Assembly: GCA_019247135.1 (NCBI GenBank)
Contig: JAFAPL010000571.1
Coordinates: 1-8,939, forward strand
Origin: Chloroflexota bacterium
GTDB lineage: Bacteria > Chloroflexota > UBA6077 > CF-72
Direction: 5' to 3'
DNA: 8,939 bases
Shown: positions 6,671-8,939 of the stretch, in pieces
Layout of the letters: every line of letters starts with the position of its first letter
How positions within the stretch are numbered: position 1 is the stretch's first letter
Translations under genes and position numbers: made by a program
The notes under the pieces: model-generated
What the model saw: the letters and a program-made list of their open reading frames with translations, nothing else
What the model was told of the DNA's origin: nothing
Databases searched by the model: none

Positions 6671-6688
6671 ACACCGTCCTCTTGTCGA
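6661..6688 (-). promoter_or_regulatory. Candidate promoter for the regulator gene
   Basis: On the minus strand TCGACA (6688-6683) and TAGGAC (6666-6661) stand 16 bases apart. Its -10 overlaps the -10 of the opposing candidate promoter, so the two would compete. Both hexamers are weak matches. Confidence 0.25.
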
Positions 6689-6743
6689 GGCCCCGGCGAA
6701 GGTCCACAGTTGAACGCATCACCACAACGCACATCACCGGAGC

Positions 6744-6754
6744 AGGGAAGGGAA
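6744..6754 (+). promoter_or_regulatory. Purine-rich ribosome-binding-site-like sequence before an alternative ATG
   Basis: AGGGAAGGGAA directly precedes an in-frame ATG at 6755 that would add 15 residues to the hydrolase. It is a better Shine-Dalgarno match than the AAGG about 12 bases before the ATG at 6800, so the start is uncertain. Confidence 0.35.
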
Positions 6755-6799
6755 ATGGTTGGCCAAGACCAGAGGCGGACCCTAAGGCAAAACCGCACC

Positions 6800-7759
6800 A
6801 TGAGCACGCCGATCAATAACGCCGAAAATATACCCGTCAGCGCGCCCGCCCCTGTCGTCTCCGTCAGTCCGGTAGTGCTGCCAGCTCCGGGGCGCCCCGT
6901 GGAACTGCAGGTTCGGGTTTCCGCGCCCGTGACCGGACGCGAGCTGCCGATCATCCTCCTCTCGCACGGCCACGGCAACACGAACTACCTTTCCTCCCTG
7001 ATCGGGTGCGCCCCGCTGGCCGATTTCTGGGCCGCTCACGGCTTCGTCGTGATTCAGCCTACCCATCTGGACTCGAGCACGGTCAGCGTCGATCGAAAGG
7101 GACCGGAGGGACCCTTGTTCTGGCGGTCGCGGGTTCAGGACATGAAGCACATCCTCGATGCGCTCGACCTCGTCGAGAGTTCCGTTCCGGACCTCGGCGG
7201 GCGCCTGGACCGCAGCCGCGTCACCGCAGCCGGGTATTCATTGGGCGGGCACACGGCAGCCATGCTGCTGGGCATGCGGACTAGCGATCCCAATGACGGA
7301 ACGGAAGTAGATTTGGCCGACCCGCGCATCAAAGCGGGTGTGCTGCTTGCCGCGCCGGGCAGGGGCGCCGACCTTACCGCGGCCGCGGCTCAGCGTTTCC
7401 CATTCCTGAAGGCCCCCCAGCTTGCTGAGATGACGACGCCGGCCCTCGTGGTCGCGGGCGATAAAGACGTCAACCCCAATTTCACGGATCGGGTTGACTG
7501 GCGTGCTGATGCGTACTTCCTGAGCCCGGGTCCCAAGTGCTTGCTGACGCTCTTTAGCGCGGAACACTCGCTTGGTGGCGTTTCTGGGTACGACGCGGCG
7601 GAGACGACGGACGAGCACCCCGCGCGAGTGGCTGCGATCCAGCGGCTCAGCTGGGCCTACCTCCGCACCGCGCTCTACCCCGAAGAATCCGCCTGGCGCA
7701 CAGCCCGCGCCGCGTTGATGAACGCGCCCGATCCGCTGGGTCGAGTCGAATGCAAATGA
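6800..7759 (+). CDS. Alpha/beta hydrolase (chlorophyllase/dienelactone hydrolase-like)
   Basis: This 319-residue serine hydrolase keeps all family landmarks. They are the oxyanion segment SHGHG (55-59), the nucleophile elbow GYSLGG with Ser147, an acid in GDKD (Asp221 or Asp223) and the histidine in EHSLGG (His256). The length fits a single-domain alpha/beta hydrolase with a small cap. There is no signal peptide, so it should work in the cytoplasm, hydrolysing an ester or related bond of unknown substrate. The ATG at 6800 was chosen because the protein from there (MSTPINNAENIPVSAPAPVV) looks like a natural family N-terminus, whereas the added residues from upstream starts are Arg/Gln-rich and unlike the family. 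The ATG at 6755 remains possible. The gene is divergent from the MltR-type regulator, which probably controls it. Neighbourhoods of such regulators often hold a hydrolase or SDR gene whose substrate or product may be the effector. Confidence 0.9.
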   Translation: MSTPINNAENIPVSAPAPVVSVSPVVLPAPGRPVELQVRVSAPVTGRELPIILLSHGHGNTNYLSSLIGCAPLADFWAAHGFVVIQPTHLDSSTVSVDRKGPEGPLFWRSRVQDMKHILDALDLVESSVPDLGGRLDRSRVTAAGYSLGGHTAAMLLGMRTSDPNDGTEVDLADPRIKAGVLLAAPGRGADLTAAAAQRFPFLKAPQLAEMTTPALVVAGDKDVNPNFTDRVDWRADAYFLSPGPKCLLTLFSAEHSLGGVSGYDAAETTDEHPARVAAIQRLSWAYLRTALYPEESAWRTARAALMNAPDPLGRVECK

Positions 7760-7773
7760 AGCTCTGGGAGGCG

Positions 7774-7824
7774 CAGGGGCTGTCAACGTGGCCCCCCGTG
7801 GAGCTCGGGCCGTTTCAGCCCCTG
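7774..7824 (+). terminator. Inverted repeat downstream of the hydrolase, possible terminator
   Basis: CAGGGGCTG at 7774-7782 pairs with CAGCCCCTG at 7816-7824 across a 33-base loop, starting 14 bases after the hydrolase stop. No T-tract follows, so a transcript-stabilising hairpin or chance is as likely as a terminator. Confidence 0.3.
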
Positions 7825-7849
7825 AGCCGACGGTCCCATGCCTGATCGC

Positions 7850-8029
7850 GCCCTCCTTTAACGTGGCCACCGCTTCGGGGCAGAGGACGTGCGCGGTTAC
7901 GCCGGTGCCTCCGAGTTCCGCGTTCAGCGTGTGTGTCATCCTCACGGTGCTGGCGAGGGCTCCGGCGTAGACGGCCCGCTGGCCGGCAGGCGCAGCGGCG
8001 GGTGCCGGGCCGGAGAAGGCGAGCATGCT
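7850..8029 (-). pseudogene. Fragment of a short-chain dehydrogenase/reductase (SDR)
   Basis: The minus-strand frame gives SMLAFSGPAPAAAPAGQRAV, then YAGALAS, then THTLNAELGGTGVTAHVLCP and EAVAT. This follows the order of an SDR from the active-site serine strand through the Tyr helix to the strand ending CPG-x-V-x-T. Two hallmarks are damaged: the YxxxK motif reads YAGAL (Lys replaced by Leu) and the CPG turn reads CPE. Intact SDRs have about 250 residues; neither the N-terminal Rossmann nucleotide-binding motif (TGxxxGxG) nor the C-terminal third is present in any frame here. The surrounding frame is long only because it is antisense to the hydrolase gene. SDR genes are typical neighbours of MltR-type regulators, so this may be the dead partner of the regulator-hydrolase pair. 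Confidence 0.6.
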
Positions 8030-8240
8030 CTCGAGGCGCTTCGTCGTCCGCGTGACGGCAAGACGCGCAATGCGATCAGCGACATGCCGCATCCCGATGA
8101 TGTTGCTGCGTCCTCGGTCCCGCAACAGGTAGCCTTTCGGTCGAATGGCGGGTCGGACGGCGCGGTGTCGTACGCCCGTCAGTTGGTGGGCGTTTGTGCG
8201 CCTGACCTTTTCTCCCGTGCCCACTAACCGTCTGAGGGCC
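8030..8240. other. Region without a supported gene between SDR fragment and IS end
   Basis: The minus-strand frame stays open and includes a slightly protein-like run (GYLLRDRGRSNIIGMRHVAD), but I cannot assign it to a family and it has no start context. It may be more decayed SDR sequence or flanking debris. Confidence 0.35.
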
Positions 8241-8246
8241 TGTAGG

Positions 8247-8292
8247 GTCGCTCTGAAAAGGAACCCAGTTGTCGCTCTGAAAAGGGGACCCA
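8247..8292. repeat. Two direct repeats with core TCGCTCTGAAAAGG
   Basis: Copy 1 is at 8247-8267 and copy 2 at 8271-8292. They share GTCGCTCTGAAAAGG and end in ACCCA, differing by one extra base and one substitution between these parts. The period is 24 bases. They look like transposase binding sites at an element end. Confidence 0.85.
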
Positions 8293-8317
8293 CCCTGGGC
8301 TGGTAGCGGGCATGGTC

Positions 8318-8404
8318 TCAGTCGCTGGGCCGGCGGTCAAGCGAGCCGCTGCCGAGCTTGTCTTTGAGTCGGTAGCTGGGTCCGTTGATGGCAAAGAAAC
8401 GTGT
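8318..8404 (-). pseudogene. Possible C-terminal tail of an IstB-like ATPase
   Basis: Following the recombinase stop and in the same frame, the minus strand reads TRFFAINGPSYRLKDKLGSG and ends at a TGA at 8318-8320. The NGPSYRLKD-type ending resembles the basic tail of IS21 helper ATPases (IstB), as I recall them, and its position just inside the repeat-bearing end is where istB should finish. Only 28 residues are present, so the family call is tentative. Confidence 0.4.
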
Positions 8405-8939
8405 TCAAAGAACTACGCCCTCCTGTCCACTAAGCCGGTGCTCAGGATCGAGATCACTGGGCACGATGTAGAACCGAAAGCTCGTGCCGCGACGGACGCG
8501 CAGTATTTCGTGTCCGTGCTCGCTTGGCCATCGGAGGACCTCGCGGGCGGCTTTGCTCTCTTGGGCGCACAGGCGCTTGACCGAAACCATACGTTTGTCG
8601 ATTGGAGCTGCGCCTCCTAACCGCCGCTCAACGTCGTCGTTCCATTTGATCCACAGCTGGCGCTGAGCTGCATCTTGTTTACCGCCCAATACGCCGCAGT
8701 GGAACCATGACTGGATTCCGGTTTGGTCCACTCCCAACCGCTTCGCCGCCTCACTTGACGTGATGTACTCGGTCTCCGGCAGCCGCATCGTGGGGCTGGC
8801 GGTGAGGCCAGACGGAATAGCGTTCGAGGTCCGGAAGTCCAGCACTCGCCGAGCGGACCATGGCTTCTTTTTCTGGGTGAGGAGACCTTCGCCATTGAGC
8901 ACGGCTGCAATCTCTGCATCGGTGTGCTTCTTGGCAAGT
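8405..8939 (-). CDS. Large serine recombinase family protein, C-terminal part (5' end outside window)
   Basis: The frame is open to the right edge, and 177 residues are visible to the TGA at 8405-8407. TDAEIAAVLNGEGLLTQKKK, then PWSARRVLDFR, is the helix-turn-helix part of the 'recombinase' region. In such proteins it follows an N-terminal serine resolvase domain and a zinc ribbon and binds the att or res site. A second DNA-binding module follows, EYITSSEAAKRLGVDQTGIQ with SWFHCGVLGG, a MerR/excisionase-like winged helix. The conserved closing segment HEILRVRRGTSFRFYIVP comes last. The catalytic serine domain lies beyond the window, so activity cannot be judged. The GTG at 8902 is internal. 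These proteins mobilise integrative elements or transposon-like units; association with the IS21-like end beside it suggests an accretion of mobile DNA. Confidence 0.7.
   Translation of the reverse strand, partial: LAKKHTDAEIAAVLNGEGLLTQKKKPWSARRVLDFRTSNAIPSGLTASPTMRLPETEYITSSEAAKRLGVDQTGIQSWFHCGVLGGKQDAAQRQLWIKWNDDVERRLGGAAPIDKRMVSVKRLCAQESKAAREVLRWPSEHGHEILRVRRGTSFRFYIVPSDLDPEHRLSGQEGVVL

Larger units (their letters stand above)
8241..8404 (-). mobile_element. Probable right-end remnant of an IS21-family insertion sequence
   Basis: The segment starts with TG (5'-TGTAGGGTCGCTC) on the plus strand, equal to a CA-3' end on the minus strand. It carries two copies of a 21/22-base repeat close to that end. 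IS21-family elements end in TG...CA and have multiple short terminal repeats that bind the transposase, so the layout fits. A possible IstB tail lies just inside. The other end and an istA gene are not in the window, and no target duplication can be tested. Confidence 0.5.

Noticed and set aside
7238..7849. Minus-strand open frame antisense to the hydrolase
   Set aside because: The hydrolase has a full catalytic set on the plus strand, and only the part from about 7850 to 8029 resembles an SDR.
8312..8620. Plus-strand open frame of 102 codons
   Set aside because: It is antisense to the recombinase C-terminus, which has recognisable DNA-binding segments on the minus strand.

Overview
The window comes from a high-GC bacterium. 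Codon third positions are strongly G/C, GTG starts occur, and the gene content (MltR-type XRE regulator with a hydrolase, heterodimeric ABC exporter, large serine recombinase, IS21-like end) would fit Actinomycetota or Chloroflexota. This lineage call is an inference from style, not from a marker gene. Overall it is a short run of intact genes set among several broken ones.

Left part (1-1102): the C-terminal part of a SAM-dependent methyltransferase enters from the left edge and ends at 612. A region of about 490 bases follows, in which the minus strand carries two coherent but broken small reading frames, one without a start and one with a frameshift.

Centre (1103-5240, all minus strand, read right to left): remnant of a molybdenum hydroxylase large subunit, then a small CDGSH-type iron-sulfur protein with one expected cluster ligand replaced by arginine, then two ABC exporter half-transporters that overlap by 4 bp (GTGA). 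The two half-transporters have the residue pattern of a heterodimer with one degenerate and one consensus ATP site. The second gene has a good Shine-Dalgarno sequence inside the end of the first.

Middle right (5241-5774, plus strand): the C-terminal half of a VOC/glyoxalase-family protein abuts the molybdenum hydroxylase remnant head to head, which marks a recombination breakpoint. After it comes a region with a small unrecognised plus-strand frame whose stop shares a CTAG with the stop of the next gene.

Right (5771-7759): an intact MltR/MmyB-type XRE regulator on the minus strand is divergent from an intact alpha/beta hydrolase. The space between them holds face-to-face promoter-like hexamers and a short palindrome that could be the regulator's operator. 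An SDR-family remnant lies beyond the hydrolase; SDR genes are known neighbours of MltR regulators.

Far right (8241-8939): a double 21/22-base direct repeat next to a TG terminus looks like one end of an IS21-family element, with a possible IstB tail. It runs into the C-terminal part of a large serine recombinase that leaves the window at the right edge. I see no CRISPR array, tRNA or rRNA, and no clear new defence system.
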